NCBI RefSeq assembly: GCF_003268025.1
Contig: NZ_QLUW01000005.1
Coordinates: 186,001-250,000 of the forward strand
DNA length: 64,000 bases
Source of the DNA: Paenibacillus montanisoli
GTDB lineage: Bacteria > Bacillota > Bacilli > Paenibacillales > Paenibacillaceae
Direction: 5' to 3'
The notes under the pieces are model-generated. The model was not told the DNA's origin. It made no database searches and saw only the letters and a list, made by a program, of their open reading frames with translations. Positions 34,481 through 42,684 of this stretch are shown piece after piece. Both the position numbers and the translations under genes were made by a program. Position 1 is the first letter of the stretch, and the number at the start of each line of letters is the position of its first letter.

Positions 34481-34563
34481 TGTAAGCGCTTCACCTCTGA
34501 GTGTATCCAAACCGGGATAGCCCGTCTTTCTAAACTGATGCCACTTTTTTATAAAATAAAGAC
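34481..34563 (-). promoter_or_regulatory. AraC-type operator, -10-like and cre-like box of the lipoprotein-DUF4185-dehydratase operon (copy C)
   Basis: In minus-strand direction the 40-bp element (34563-34524, from GTCTTTATTT to GAAAGAC) is followed after 18 bp by TACACT (34505-34500). The palindrome-like GTGAAGCGCTTACA (34494-34481) resembles a cre box. Arrangement and spacing match the other two copies; the -10 is weaker. Confidence 0.7.
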
Positions 34564-34585
34564 CTCGAGCCTCATCCTGCGGAAA

Positions 34586-34631
34586 TAAAAAAAGCAACCG
34601 AAGAGCCTCCTGACGGAGTCCTCTCGATTGC
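34586..34631 (-). terminator. terminator of the ABC exporter operon
   Basis: On the minus strand GCAATCGAGAG and CTCTTCGGTTGC form a stem with one mismatch, followed by TTTTTTTATTT. Confidence 0.82.
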
Positions 34632-34655
34632 CTGTATCTTCGCACGGTTCATGCA

Positions 34656-36458
34656 TTAAACGGACATTGCCTCATCCACATAATACTGCGCCTGCGCGTT
34701 AAACATCTCCGCATACTTCCCATCCGGCTGGCGAATGAGCTCGTCATGGCTGCCATACTGGATCAGCCGGCCTTCATGGAAGACGGCGATCACGTCGCAG
34801 AACCGGCAGCTGGACAAACGGTGAGAGATGTAAACGGCCGTTTTGCCCGAGATAATCTCGTTGAACCGGTTGTAAATTTCATACTCCGCGATCGGGTCAA
34901 GCGCCGCCGTCGGCTCATCCAGCACGACGACCGGAGCATCCTTATAGAGTGACCGCGCGAGCGCGATCTTCTGCGTCTCCCCGCCGGAAAATTCAACGCC
35001 GTCCTCGTCGAAATATTTATAAACCGCCGTATCGGCGCCCTTCTCCAGCTCCCCGACCACTTCGGTCAACCCGGCTTTATCGACGACCTCCCGCAGCTTA
35101 TCCGCTTCGTCGCCCATCGTCATCTGGATATTCTCCTTCATGCTGAAGGCGAAAACCGCAAAGTCCTGGAACACGACGGAGAACAGCTTCGCGTACTCTG
35201 CCAGGTCGATCGTCCGAATGTCCACGCCATTCAGCAAAATCTCGCCTTCCGTCGGGTCGTACAGCCGCGTCAGCAGCTTGATGAACGTCGTCTTGCCGGC
35301 GCCGTTCATGCCGACTACGGACAGCTTCTGCCCGAATGGAATCGTCATCGAGAAGTCTTTCAGAATCATCTGTTCGCTGCCCGGATACTTGAAGGACACG
35401 TTCCGGAATTCGATGACGAAATCCCGCTCCGCCGGCAGCGCCCCATGGCCGCGAGGCTTCACGTCAGGCAGCTCCGCGAACCGGACGAACTCGGCCAAGT
35501 ACTTGGCCTGCTCGCGCAAGCCCATCGTTTCGCCGAAAACATTTTGGATGCTGTCCTTGAGGGCCGAAGCGGCGGCGATATACATCGTAAAGCTGCCGAC
35601 CGTGATCGTGCCTACGAACACCTTCGCCGCAAAATAGCCGTACAGCAGCATCTGCTGCATCACGTTCAGGAAGTTGAAAAACAGATTGTACTTCACATTC
35701 ATCGAAGACCACTCGCCTGCCATTTTGCGGCCGTATTGAATGCTCTCCCTCTGCCTGCTTAGAATGAGTCCCCCCGCATCGTACAAGCGGATATCCTTGC
35801 CGAAGCGGAAATCCTTCAAAATGTTCCGGAAATACTCGAACCTGCGGTGATAACCGCTCATTCTCTCCCAGAAGCCGTGGTTGGCGTCGGACAGCTTGGC
35901 CCCATAATACATGTTCGCAATGACAAACAGCAGAATAAGCGCCGTAATCCACCATTCTACGGAGGAGAACACGTAGCCGAGGCCTGCAAGCGTAATGATC
36001 CCCGCGATAATTTCGACCGTTTTGGAGGTAACGCCATACATGCCCCACGTCCCCCACTTCATGGACGACGTCGCTTTCTTCGATAAGTTCAATATTTCGG
36101 CGTTCTCGACATGCTCATAATCCATTTCCATCGCCTTGCCGATGATGACAAAGTCGAGAAGCTTATTCGTCCGCATGTTGATGAACTGCAGCAAATGGTT
36201 GCAGACGGACAGCAGCGAGGAAATGACGAGATTGATGCCGATCAGCAGCGCGGTATACATGACCAGCTTCTCCATGCTCTTGCCGCCGAGCAGCTCATCG
36301 ATGATAGATTTCGGAATCAGAATGTTCGGAAAAGGCTGGATCGCCTTCAGGGCGATGCTGAGCACGATATACAGCGGGTATTTCTTGTTGTGCCGCCAGG
36401 TGAACCGGTAAAAATAGCTTAGCGTCTTGGCGAGGCCTACAGAATTATGCTTATCCAA
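34656..36458 (-). CDS. ABC exporter half-transporter (subunit 2 of a probable heterodimer)
   Basis: This 600-aa protein has six membrane helices (about residues 20-310) and an ATPase domain with Walker A GMNGAGKTT, signature FSGGETQKIALARS, Walker B VVVLDEPTAA with the catalytic Glu, and the H-loop YISHRLSS. It starts with TTG, 7 nt after GAGGTG, and overlaps the stop codon of the preceding exporter gene by 8 bp. Both subunits keep the catalytic Glu, so both sites may hydrolyse ATP. Substrate unknown; lipids, peptides and drugs are possible. Confidence 0.9.
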   Translation of the reverse strand: MDKHNSVGLAKTLSYFYRFTWRHNKKYPLYIVLSIALKAIQPFPNILIPKSIIDELLGGKSMEKLVMYTALLIGINLVISSLLSVCNHLLQFINMRTNKLLDFVIIGKAMEMDYEHVENAEILNLSKKATSSMKWGTWGMYGVTSKTVEIIAGIITLAGLGYVFSSVEWWITALILLFVIANMYYGAKLSDANHGFWERMSGYHRRFEYFRNILKDFRFGKDIRLYDAGGLILSRQRESIQYGRKMAGEWSSMNVKYNLFFNFLNVMQQMLLYGYFAAKVFVGTITVGSFTMYIAAASALKDSIQNVFGETMGLREQAKYLAEFVRFAELPDVKPRGHGALPAERDFVIEFRNVSFKYPGSEQMILKDFSMTIPFGQKLSVVGMNGAGKTTFIKLLTRLYDPTEGEILLNGVDIRTIDLAEYAKLFSVVFQDFAVFAFSMKENIQMTMGDEADKLREVVDKAGLTEVVGELEKGADTAVYKYFDEDGVEFSGGETQKIALARSLYKDAPVVVLDEPTAALDPIAEYEIYNRFNEIISGKTAVYISHRLSSCRFCDVIAVFHEGRLIQYGSHDELIRQPDGKYAEMFNAQAQYYVDEAMSV

Positions 36459-38280
36459 CGACCTTCACCTCATTGCTGTAATATACGGCCTGCATGTCGA
36501 ACATCTTTTTGTACGTGCCGCCTTGCGCGATCAGCTCTTGATGCGCGCCGTACTCTTCGATTCGACCGTCATTGAATACCGCGATATTGGTGCAGAACCG
36601 CGTACTCGAGAGCCGGTGGGAGATGTAGATGGCCGTCTTGTCGCCGATCATCCGGTCGAAGCTCTGATAGACTTCGTACTCCGCCAAGGCGTCCAGCGCG
36701 GAGGTCGGCTCGTCGAGGACGACGATCGGCGCATCTTTGTAAAGCGCCCGCGCAAGCGCGATTTTCTGATTCTGGCCGCCGGAGAACTCGATGCCCTCCT
36801 CATCCAGCACCTTTTGCACGTAGGTGTCATAGCCCTTCGGCAAATTCGCGATTTTGCCGCCGAGCCCCGCACCTTGCACGGCCCGCTCCACTCTAGCCGC
36901 ATCAAGCTCGCTGACCTCCTGCACCGCGACATTCTCCTTAACCGAGAACGCGAACATCATGATCTCCTGGAAGACGACGGAGAACATCTTATAGTAAGTT
37001 TGCTTGTCAAAATGGCGGATATCGGTGCCGTTTAAGAGAATCCGGCCTTCCGTCGGCTCGTACAGCCGCGTCAGCAGCTTGATGAAGGTCGTTTTGCCGG
37101 CGCCGTTCAACCCGATAATAGCCAGCCGCTCCTTTGGCTTCAAGACGATTGAAACGTTTCGAAGCGCATACTCGTCCCTGCCGCTGTACTTGAACGACAC
37201 GTTTTCGAATTCGATCGTATAGGCCGCGTTTCGGTCCGGCGTAAGCGGGAGCCGCTCCAGCCCGGTGTCGGGGATCGGAAGCTCGATAAAGGCGAGATAA
37301 TCGTCGATCCGCCAGTTCTGCTGCAAATACCCCGTGAAACGTTCCAGCAGTTGGCCAAGGTTCGACGAGAAGGCGCGTACCGCCGCCGCGTACATCGTGA
37401 AATCGGCAATCGACATTTCCGCATAGAGCACTTTATAGATCAGCCATGCGTACAGGGCGGCTTCCTGCACGACGACCCCGATGTTGTACACCGCGTCGAT
37501 AATGATGTACCGTTTGCGGAGCAGCCAGCTTTTCTCAATGTCAACGCTTACAACGCTCCAAAACTTATCGGACAGCCATTTGCCAAGCCCGAACAACCGG
37601 ATGTCTTTGCCGAACTTGAAGTTTTTCGTGGCCTCCATAATATAGTCGGTTTGCCTGAACACGGTGGAAAGCGAGTCGAGGATGCTCTTCTCCACATGGC
37701 GATTTCGCAGATTGACGTAAAAATTGATTGAAACGATAATGGCGAGCACAAGGATGACGACTGCGTTCAAATTGGAAAGGATGGCCGAGCAGCCGATCAC
37801 GACAAGCGCCCGGTTGAGGATCTCCGTCAGATTGTACAGCATCCCTTCGACCCCATTGAAGTCATCCTGCACCGCATTGTCCGCCTTCTGGCTGAAGTCG
37901 AGTATGCGCGGATTTTCAATGTCCTCCTGGTTCATATTCATGAACTTCCTGCCGAACAGGCTGACCAGCTGCATGCGGAACACCGAGTACCGGGGCCAAA
38001 GCTGATTGGATGACCACGTGGCCGCGGAATGGGCCGCGAACAGCAGCAGGCCAAGCGCCGCAATAATGCCGTACAGCGCTTTCACGTTTTCGCTGCTTTC
38101 AATCGCGTCGAGCACGAGCTTCGGGATGAGCACCACGACCATCGGCACGACGGCTTCCGCGACCGAAGCGACGGTCATGAAGAAAACAGCGAGCTTGTCA
38201 TGCTGCCATAGCGTCTTCAGGAGCCATTTCAAATTGCGTAGGAGCGTATTCCTCTTGCGGCTTGTTGCATGTGTCTCCAC
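36451..38280 (-). CDS. ABC exporter half-transporter (subunit 1 of a probable heterodimer)
   Basis: This 609-aa membrane-ATPase fusion has a transmembrane domain in its first 330 residues and motifs GLNGAGKTT, FSGGQNQKIALARA, VVLDEPTSALD and YISHRLSS. It starts with GTG 9 nt after AGGAG. It lies about 80 bp after the DUF4097 gene on the same strand, and translation of the next exporter gene is coupled to it. The paired arrangement and the neighbouring DUF4097 and DUF2089 genes suggest a cell-envelope stress export system. Confidence 0.9.
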   Translation of the reverse strand: METHATSRKRNTLLRNLKWLLKTLWQHDKLAVFFMTVASVAEAVVPMVVVLIPKLVLDAIESSENVKALYGIIAALGLLLFAAHSAATWSSNQLWPRYSVFRMQLVSLFGRKFMNMNQEDIENPRILDFSQKADNAVQDDFNGVEGMLYNLTEILNRALVVIGCSAILSNLNAVVILVLAIIVSINFYVNLRNRHVEKSILDSLSTVFRQTDYIMEATKNFKFGKDIRLFGLGKWLSDKFWSVVSVDIEKSWLLRKRYIIIDAVYNIGVVVQEAALYAWLIYKVLYAEMSIADFTMYAAAVRAFSSNLGQLLERFTGYLQQNWRIDDYLAFIELPIPDTGLERLPLTPDRNAAYTIEFENVSFKYSGRDEYALRNVSIVLKPKERLAIIGLNGAGKTTFIKLLTRLYEPTEGRILLNGTDIRHFDKQTYYKMFSVVFQEIMMFAFSVKENVAVQEVSELDAARVERAVQGAGLGGKIANLPKGYDTYVQKVLDEEGIEFSGGQNQKIALARALYKDAPIVVLDEPTSALDALAEYEVYQSFDRMIGDKTAIYISHRLSSTRFCTNIAVFNDGRIEEYGAHQELIAQGGTYKKMFDMQAVYYSNEVKVVG

Positions 38281-38359
38281 CTTTTGATTCTCCTAACATT
38301 AGGGAGTTTAGGTCATTTTAATCCGGCCCGCCGCTCGAAGGCAATACATAAATCGGTTA

Positions 38360-39478
38360 TTACCCGTTCGTTACCGTAATCGATCCGTTGACGGAGGTTG
38401 CCTTAAGGCGCAGCCGCTCCTCGTCATCTTGACGGAAAAAGGCGGATTGCACCTGACCGTCGGCCTGCTTATTGACAAGCCATTTGCCGTTTAGGATGCA
38501 GGTCGCCGTGCCGGAGAAGGTACTTAGTTCGCCATAAACGCCCTCGGCTTGCTCCGGAATTTTGATGTCGATAGTGCCGTTATGCGTATCGGCCGTCACG
38601 CCGCATTCGCCGCCCTCTTGAATTTGGATGGCGATGAACCCGTTCTGCGTCCTGCAGGAAAGCTCCTCGTAACGGCTGTTCGCGTGGATATTCCCGTTCA
38701 AGGTCGTTGACGTGATCAGTTCCGCCGCGACATCGTCCAGGCGAATATTGCCGTTGGTCGTTTGGCATGCGAGCGTCTCGCAGCGCCCGTTTACCGAAAT
38801 TTCGCCGTTCGTTGTTTTCAGATGCGCAGATTCCGCCAACATGCCGTTAACCGAGAGGTTTCCGTTCACGGTTGTCGATTGCACCGTTTCGGCTTTCACG
38901 CCCGCAAGCCCGATGTTGCCGTTTGTAGTCGAGAAGAATGCCGTTTCCGCATTCACCTGCCCCGCATCGATATTCCCGTTTTCCGACTCCAGCCGGAACA
39001 TTTCATAGGATTGGCCTTCCGGAGCGCTGATGGTGACTTGGGCTTCGATCTGATACTTGTTCATTTCTTCGGTCAGCAAGATGAACTTGTAGCGTTCGTC
39101 GTCGCCGCTTTGCTTGATCGCGTCTTCCAGCCAGCGCTGCAGATCGAGGCTGCCATTGGCCTTTCGGCTTACCGCGGAGACGTGCACCTGCGTATAAGTT
39201 TGATCCCATGCACGATATTGGATGTTAGCGTTGTCGACTTTAAATTCGGCATATTCCGTCGGAAACGCCGGCCACTTGCTCTCCCAGTATGCCTGTCCAT
39301 CCTGCATGCCGCTCGTCTCTTTCGCCGGCGAGCGATCCTCTTGCACGCGGTCCTCAGCCGCGGCTGCCTCCGGCTTCGTTTCGCTGCGTTCAAGCGCTTC
39401 TAGCAGAGCCAAGCCTTGCTCGGCGGTAATTTTTCGTTCCTCGATCATTCTGGCGATCATTGTGCGCTCTTCATGCAT
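38360..39478 (-). CDS. DUF4097 family beta-helix protein with SHOCT-like N-terminus (YvlB/LiaX-like)
   Basis: The first 30 residues form an amphipathic helical pair (ERKITAEQGLALLEALERSE) like the short oligomerisation motif at the start of YvlB and LiaX. From about residue 150 on there are repeated strands of about 20 residues with TTNGNI, TVNGNL, TTNGEI, TLNGNI and TQNGFI turns, a regular beta-solenoid. No signal peptide is present. Relatives are linked to envelope stress, including responses to cell-wall antibiotics. The gene follows the DUF2089 gene by 13 bp. Confidence 0.83.
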   Translation of the reverse strand: MHEERTMIARMIEERKITAEQGLALLEALERSETKPEAAAAEDRVQEDRSPAKETSGMQDGQAYWESKWPAFPTEYAEFKVDNANIQYRAWDQTYTQVHVSAVSRKANGSLDLQRWLEDAIKQSGDDERYKFILLTEEMNKYQIEAQVTISAPEGQSYEMFRLESENGNIDAGQVNAETAFFSTTNGNIGLAGVKAETVQSTTVNGNLSVNGMLAESAHLKTTNGEISVNGRCETLACQTTNGNIRLDDVAAELITSTTLNGNIHANSRYEELSCRTQNGFIAIQIQEGGECGVTADTHNGTIDIKIPEQAEGVYGELSTFSGTATCILNGKWLVNKQADGQVQSAFFRQDDEERLRLKATSVNGSITVTNG

Positions 39479-39491
39479 GGTTCATCGCTCC

Positions 39492-39887
39492 TTATTTTTT
39501 ACTGGCTTGGATGAGCTTGAGCGCTTCCTCCACGGATAGGGCGCCCTCATCCAGCTGCTTCAAAACTTGCTTGCGGTGCGAGTCATTCTCCGGCGCGGCA
39601 GGCTCGTCCGTCCGAGATGTCTGGAAGCCGAGCGATTCAACGATGTGGTCCAGCCGGTTCCGTACGGTCGGATAGGAGATGCCAAGCTCCTTCTCCATCT
39701 CCCGGATGTTGCCGCGAACCTTCAAGAACACCTCGACGAATCTGAGCTGCTCGTCATTTAAGGACGCCAGCCGGGTCGACTCGAAGCTGCCTTTAATCGT
39801 CGTGTGGCAGTGGTCGCACTTTAGCTCCTGGATTGTCAGCTTGCTGTCGCATACGGGGCATTGCTGCGGCGGTGCGTACTTTTTCAG
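39492..39887 (-). CDS. DUF2089 protein: zinc ribbon plus helix-turn-helix, apparent CTG start
   Basis: The full protein is 131 aa: a zinc ribbon with CPVC and CDHC (about residues 9-30), a helix-turn-helix (NIREMEKELGISYPTVRNRL, about 61-80) and a C-terminal SHOCT-like helix (LDEGALSVEEALKLIQ). The conserved start KKYAPPQQCPVCD has no ATG, GTG or TTG in frame; the only codon at correct distance (7 nt) after the strong GGAGGG site is CTG at 39887-39885. If that were wrong, the first candidate would be a GTG or ATG far inside, cutting off the zinc ribbon. It probably regulates the DUF4097-exporter operon. Confidence 0.78.
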   Translation of the reverse strand: MKKYAPPQQCPVCDSKLTIQELKCDHCHTTIKGSFESTRLASLNDEQLRFVEVFLKVRGNIREMEKELGISYPTVRNRLDHIVESLGFQTSRTDEPAAPENDSHRKQVLKQLDEGALSVEEALKLIQASKK

Positions 39888-39933
39888 AGTGGTCCCTCCT
39901 TCAAAATTAAATAAGTTAAGGTATGTATTGATT

Positions 39934-39974
39934 ATATTAATAAATAGTTTTTAATTTTACAAGGTTAAAATTAA
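39934..39974 (-). promoter_or_regulatory. promoter and inverted-repeat operator of the DUF2089-DUF4097-exporter operon
   Basis: On the minus strand TTGTAA (39962-39957) and TAATAT (39939-39934) are 17 bp apart. A perfect inverted repeat, TTAATTTTA at 39951-39959 and TAAAATTAA at 39966-39974 with 6 bp between, overlaps the -35. A protein bound there would block RNA polymerase, so it is probably an operator. Confidence 0.65.
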
Positions 39975-40071
39975 ATATTTAGAGAATGCCAACGAGTCTC
40001 CTCTATGGGAACTCTCGCATAAATCCGCTTTCCCGCTGCCAGGTCGGGCCTTCCGGTCACCCTCGCGCGCG

Positions 40072-40117
40072 CCTAACGAACCCTTTCAGCGCTAATAAGC
40101 GTTCTACGGTTCGTTAG
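40072..40117. repeat. extragenic palindrome with CTAACGAACC arms
   Basis: CTAACGAACC (40072-40081) and GGTTCGTTAG (40108-40117) are exact complements; the loop holds a smaller AGCGCT/AGCG pair. The arm shares CTAACGAAC with the TetR palindrome at 9379. It has no T-run and looks like a REP-type element. Confidence 0.6.
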
Positions 40118-40154
40118 CGGCATGCATCGTACAATCCACGCCCCAGCAAAACGC

Positions 40155-40185
40155 AAAAAAGGACCGCCCCTCCAAAGGGCAGTCC
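40155..40185 (-). terminator. terminator of the maltodextrin operon
   Basis: On the minus strand GGACTGCCC and GGGGCGGTCC form a stem with one mismatch, followed by TTTTTTGCG, just after the amylase stop codon. Confidence 0.8.
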
Positions 40186-40192
40186 CTCTTCC

Positions 40193-41806
40193 TCACTGTA
40201 AAATAACGGTGCTAAATGCCGGCAGCTTCAGCTTGCCGCCGTCCAGCTTCGCGCCGTCCTTGCTGGCGCGGGCAATTTCGCTAAACGCAATCCCCGATGC
40301 TTTGCCGCTCTCGGTCAGATCGACCGTCTGCTCGGCAGCCGACAGATTATGGACGACCAGCACCTGCTCCTGGTTCGCGGCCCGGACATAAGCGGCTACC
40401 GCCGGATTGCCGGTGCTCAGCTCCGCGATCCCGCCGTCACGCAGCGCAGGAAGCTCATTCCGCCAGGCAATCAGCTTCTTGTAATGCGAGAGCAGCGAAT
40501 CCGGATCGGTCTGCTGCGCTTCGACCGACACCGTTTTCGGCGTCGTATTATAGAGTAATGCCTCCCAGGTCGTCTGCCCCGTTCCGGTACCGGAGGCGTA
40601 CCAAGGCATCGGCTCGCGGATCGCTTCGTCCGGCTTCATGCCCGCCATGCCGATCTCCTCGCCGTAATAAATGAACGGATTGCCCGGGAGCGTAAGGAGC
40701 AGCGAGGCTGCCATTTTGGCATGATCCACATTGCCGTCAAGCTCGCTCATCGTCCGATTCTGGTCGTGGTTGGTCAAAAAAGGCGCATCCACGAACTTGC
40801 CATTCGACGCTTTGCTGTACATGTCGTAGATCCGGCCTAAACTAAACGCGATATCGGGATTTTGCTCCCGGTCCGCGCCGGACAGCAGCTTCTTCGCCAA
40901 GTCGAAATTGAACGCCGAATCCAGCGCATTGTCCAAATACGGCGCGATGATGACGGAGGAGTCCCAAACCTCGCCAATGAGGAAGGCATCCTTCTTCGCG
41001 CCAGCAATGCCGCTGCGGAATTCCTGCCACCACTTCCGGTTGCTCGCTTTAACCTCATCCGTGTTGATCGTGGAGGCGAAATCCCCGTAAATATGCTTCG
41101 CTGCGTCCAGCCGGAAGCCGTCAACGCCCTGCTGGAGCCAGTACTTCCCGATCTTGATGATTTCGCTGCGGACCGCCGGCTCGTCAAAGTTCAAATCGGG
41201 CATCCCTTCCCAGAAATCGGCCAAATACTTGACGCTGCCGTACGGATGCCACGGATTGCCGCCAACGGCGCCGTCAGCCGGCACCTGAGCGTCCGCCGCC
41301 TCGATACGGTACCAGTTCCGGTACTTGCTGTCCGGGTTCCCGATCGCTTCTTTGAACCAAGGATGCTCCTTGCTCGTATGGTTGACGACGAGATCCATGA
41401 TGACCTTGATGCCGAGCTTGTGCGCGGCTTCCGTCAGCTTGTTCAAATCGTCTAAAGTGCCGTAATCCTTATTGATGCCGTAATAGTCGGTGACGTCATA
41501 CCCGTGGTAGCTCGGCGACGGATTGACCGGCATGAGCCAGATGCCGCCGATGCCAAGCTCTTTCAAGTAGCTTAGCTTCTCGGTGACGCCGTTCAGGTCT
41601 CCGATCCCGTCCCCGTTCGAATCATAGAAGGAACGGACAAAGATTTCATAATACACCGTTCCCGGCTGTTCATCGACCCGCACGGCCGCTTGATCCTTTT
41701 GGCTGTCCTGGTCCGTCTTCGCCATATTGTTCTCCGCGGAGGAACACCCCGCGAGCGCAAGAAGAAGCAGCGCAGCGCTTAGTGCAGCGGCTGCTCCCCG
41801 ACTCAT
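40193..41806 (-). CDS. GH13 alpha-amylase family lipoprotein
   Basis: This 537-aa enzyme has a lipoprotein signal (SAALLLLALAGCSS) and a GH13 barrel starting VYYEIFVRSFYDSNGDGIGD. Catalytic regions are GVDGFRLDAAKH (nucleophile Asp), FLIGEVWDSS (acid Glu) and FLTNHDQNR (third Asp). It would cleave starch or large maltodextrins at the outer face of the membrane and feed the importer encoded just upstream. I use the ATG 10 nt after AAGAAGGA; a GTG 13 codons earlier sits on a ribosome binding site and would add a charged N-terminus. It is the last gene of the mal operon. Confidence 0.9.
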   Translation of the reverse strand: MSRGAAAALSAALLLLALAGCSSAENNMAKTDQDSQKDQAAVRVDEQPGTVYYEIFVRSFYDSNGDGIGDLNGVTEKLSYLKELGIGGIWLMPVNPSPSYHGYDVTDYYGINKDYGTLDDLNKLTEAAHKLGIKVIMDLVVNHTSKEHPWFKEAIGNPDSKYRNWYRIEAADAQVPADGAVGGNPWHPYGSVKYLADFWEGMPDLNFDEPAVRSEIIKIGKYWLQQGVDGFRLDAAKHIYGDFASTINTDEVKASNRKWWQEFRSGIAGAKKDAFLIGEVWDSSVIIAPYLDNALDSAFNFDLAKKLLSGADREQNPDIAFSLGRIYDMYSKASNGKFVDAPFLTNHDQNRTMSELDGNVDHAKMAASLLLTLPGNPFIYYGEEIGMAGMKPDEAIREPMPWYASGTGTGQTTWEALLYNTTPKTVSVEAQQTDPDSLLSHYKKLIAWRNELPALRDGGIAELSTGNPAVAAYVRAANQEQVLVVHNLSAAEQTVDLTESGKASGIAFSEIARASKDGAKLDGGKLKLPAFSTVILQ

Positions 41807-41841
41807 GCCGAAACGATCCTTCTTCGTAGTCCGGATGGTCC

Positions 41842-42684
41842 TCACCCCTTGGATGCGCCTGCCGTAAGCCCCTGAACAAGGAACTTCTGCAGGAAAGCGA
41901 ACAGAATCATAATCGGAACCGCGATCAAGACGGAGCCCGCCGCGAACATCGTGAAATTACTGTTTTGGAAGGTCGCCACCATATCCCACATGCCGACGGC
42001 AAGCGTCCAGTTTTCTTTCGAACGCAGGACAAGTCTCGCGAAGATAAAATCAACCCAAGCGCCCGTAAAGGTCGTGAGGCCGATATACGTCAGCATCGGA
42101 CGCGACAACGGCAGCATGATGCGCCAGAAAATCGTCAAATGGCTAGCGCCGTCAATTCGGGCCGCTTCATCCAAGCTGCGCGGAATGGTGTCGTAGAACC
42201 CTTTTACAATGAAGCCGCCCAGAACGGAGCCCGATGAATACACGAGAATAAGCGCCGCATGCGTATCGAGCAAGTCCAATTGAAGCAGCAAAATGTAGAT
42301 CGCCACCATGCTCATAAAGCCCGGGAACATCCCGAGTACGAGCATCGTCGTCAGCAGCGTCTTCCGTCCTCTAAACCGGAAGCGCGACAGCGCGTACATA
42401 CTGAGCGTCGTCAGCAAAGTCGACAGCAGCATCGACAGCGTGGCGATCTTCAGCGTATTCCAATACCAGCGTCCGAACTGGAAGCTCGGCGAGGTGAACA
42501 GCTCTTTGAAATGAATGAGCGTCGGATTGCGCGGAATTAAGGTTTCGCTCATCAGCGAGCTCCCGGGGCGGAGCGACGAGAACAACACCCAAGCCGCCGG
42601 ATAAATCGCGCAAATCGCAATCAGCGTCAGAAGGACATAGGAAACGGAAAGACGGAAGATGTTCCTTGATTTCATGCTGCTCAT
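41842..42684 (-). CDS. maltodextrin ABC importer permease (MalG type)
   Basis: This 280-aa six-helix permease has the EAA motif SLDEAARIDGASHLTIFWRI and the C-terminal FLVQGLTAGASKG typical of MalG. Its start overlaps the stop codon of the malF-type gene by 4 bp, so translation is coupled. It forms the channel with MalF. Confidence 0.92.
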   Translation of the reverse strand: MSSMKSRNIFRLSVSYVLLTLIAICAIYPAAWVLFSSLRPGSSLMSETLIPRNPTLIHFKELFTSPSFQFGRWYWNTLKIATLSMLLSTLLTTLSMYALSRFRFRGRKTLLTTMLVLGMFPGFMSMVAIYILLLQLDLLDTHAALILVYSSGSVLGGFIVKGFYDTIPRSLDEAARIDGASHLTIFWRIMLPLSRPMLTYIGLTTFTGAWVDFIFARLVLRSKENWTLAVGMWDMVATFQNSNFTMFAAGSVLIAVPIMILFAFLQKFLVQGLTAGASKG

